Assembly: GCA_017303565.1 (NCBI GenBank)
Contig: JAFLCM010000183.1
Coordinates: 1-5,571, forward strand
DNA length: 5,571 bases
Reading direction: 5' to 3'
DNA from: Planctomycetota bacterium
GTDB lineage: Bacteria; Planctomycetota; Phycisphaerae; Phycisphaerales; UBA1924
The translations under genes were made by a program, and so were the position numbers. The notes below the pieces were generated by a model. That model saw only the letters and a program-made list of their open reading frames with translations. It ran no database searches and was not told the origin of the DNA. Of the stretch, positions 5,394-5,571 are shown piece by piece. Position 1 is the first letter of the stretch, and every line of letters starts with the position of its first letter.

Positions 5394-5571
5394 ATGTCGC
5401 ACCGACCGGACGACGCCGTTGTTGCTGAGGGTGACCGCCTGAGCCGGATTGACCGGCGTCTCGTCCGCATCGAGCGATTGATGGGGTTGGCGTCGATCGA
5501 CGAGGTGGATCTTCCGGCTTTTCAGACGGTGAGTCTGGAGCGCGAGCCCGTCGCGGCGGCGGAGGCTCCGG
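5394..5571 (+). CDS. N-terminal part of a hypothetical protein with a coiled-coil-like segment
   Basis: The first 59 residues are present and the gene runs off the window end. It begins MSHRPDDAVVAEGD and continues with RLSRIDRRLVRIERLMGL (about 15-32), an alternating basic/hydrophobic helix of the kind that forms short coiled coils. An acidic, alanine-rich stretch follows (EREPVAAAEAP). There is no signal peptide. Such R-I-E-R helices occur at the N-terminus of several families, including DUF2339-type multi-pass membrane proteins, but too little is visible to assign one. The gene is divergent from the small lipoprotein gene and shares its AT-rich upstream region. Confidence 0.7.
   Translation, partial: MSHRPDDAVVAEGDRLSRIDRRLVRIERLMGLASIDEVDLPAFQTVSLEREPVAAAEAP

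Overview
The window looks like chromosomal DNA of a GC-rich planctomycete, most likely of the Phycisphaerae. The lines of evidence are very high GC with strongly G/C-ending codons, an exported protein with a GC-type (cysteine-flanked) dockerin, and an exported SUMF1-fold protein ending in a PEP-CTERM-like tripartite tail. This assignment is inferred from family knowledge, not from a search.

Layout, left to right. Positions 1-378 hold no gene. They carry a 134-bp tandem repeat (two full units and a partial third) built on strong hairpins, one of which shows a compensatory base-pair change. Next come four genes on the minus strand, read from right to left: a small putative lipoprotein (4978-5241), a two-part class I SAM-dependent methyltransferase (3682-4956), an exported SUMF1/formylglycine-generating-enzyme-like protein (2565-3611), and a 729-residue exported dockerin protein (379-2568). 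The last two overlap as ATGA, and the Shine-Dalgarno of the dockerin gene is written inside the arginine codons of the SUMF1 sorting tail, so they are almost certainly translated as a pair. A fourth, dispersed copy of the hairpin element (3661-3742) separates the methyltransferase from the SUMF1 gene and supplies the last 18 or so codons and the stop of the methyltransferase.

On the right, an AT-richer 152-bp divergent intergenic region (5242-5393) carries iterated CGATTGT-type direct repeats. A plus-strand gene with a coiled-coil-like N-terminus (5394 onward) then runs off the window end.

Functionally, the SUMF1-dockerin pair is probably made together, exported and surface- or envelope-associated. 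The methyltransferase is cytoplasmic, with unknown substrate. The most notable unexplained signals are the hairpin repeat family, which sits in the same orientation right after two minus-strand genes, and the C-terminal extension that follows the dockerin, a module that is normally terminal.
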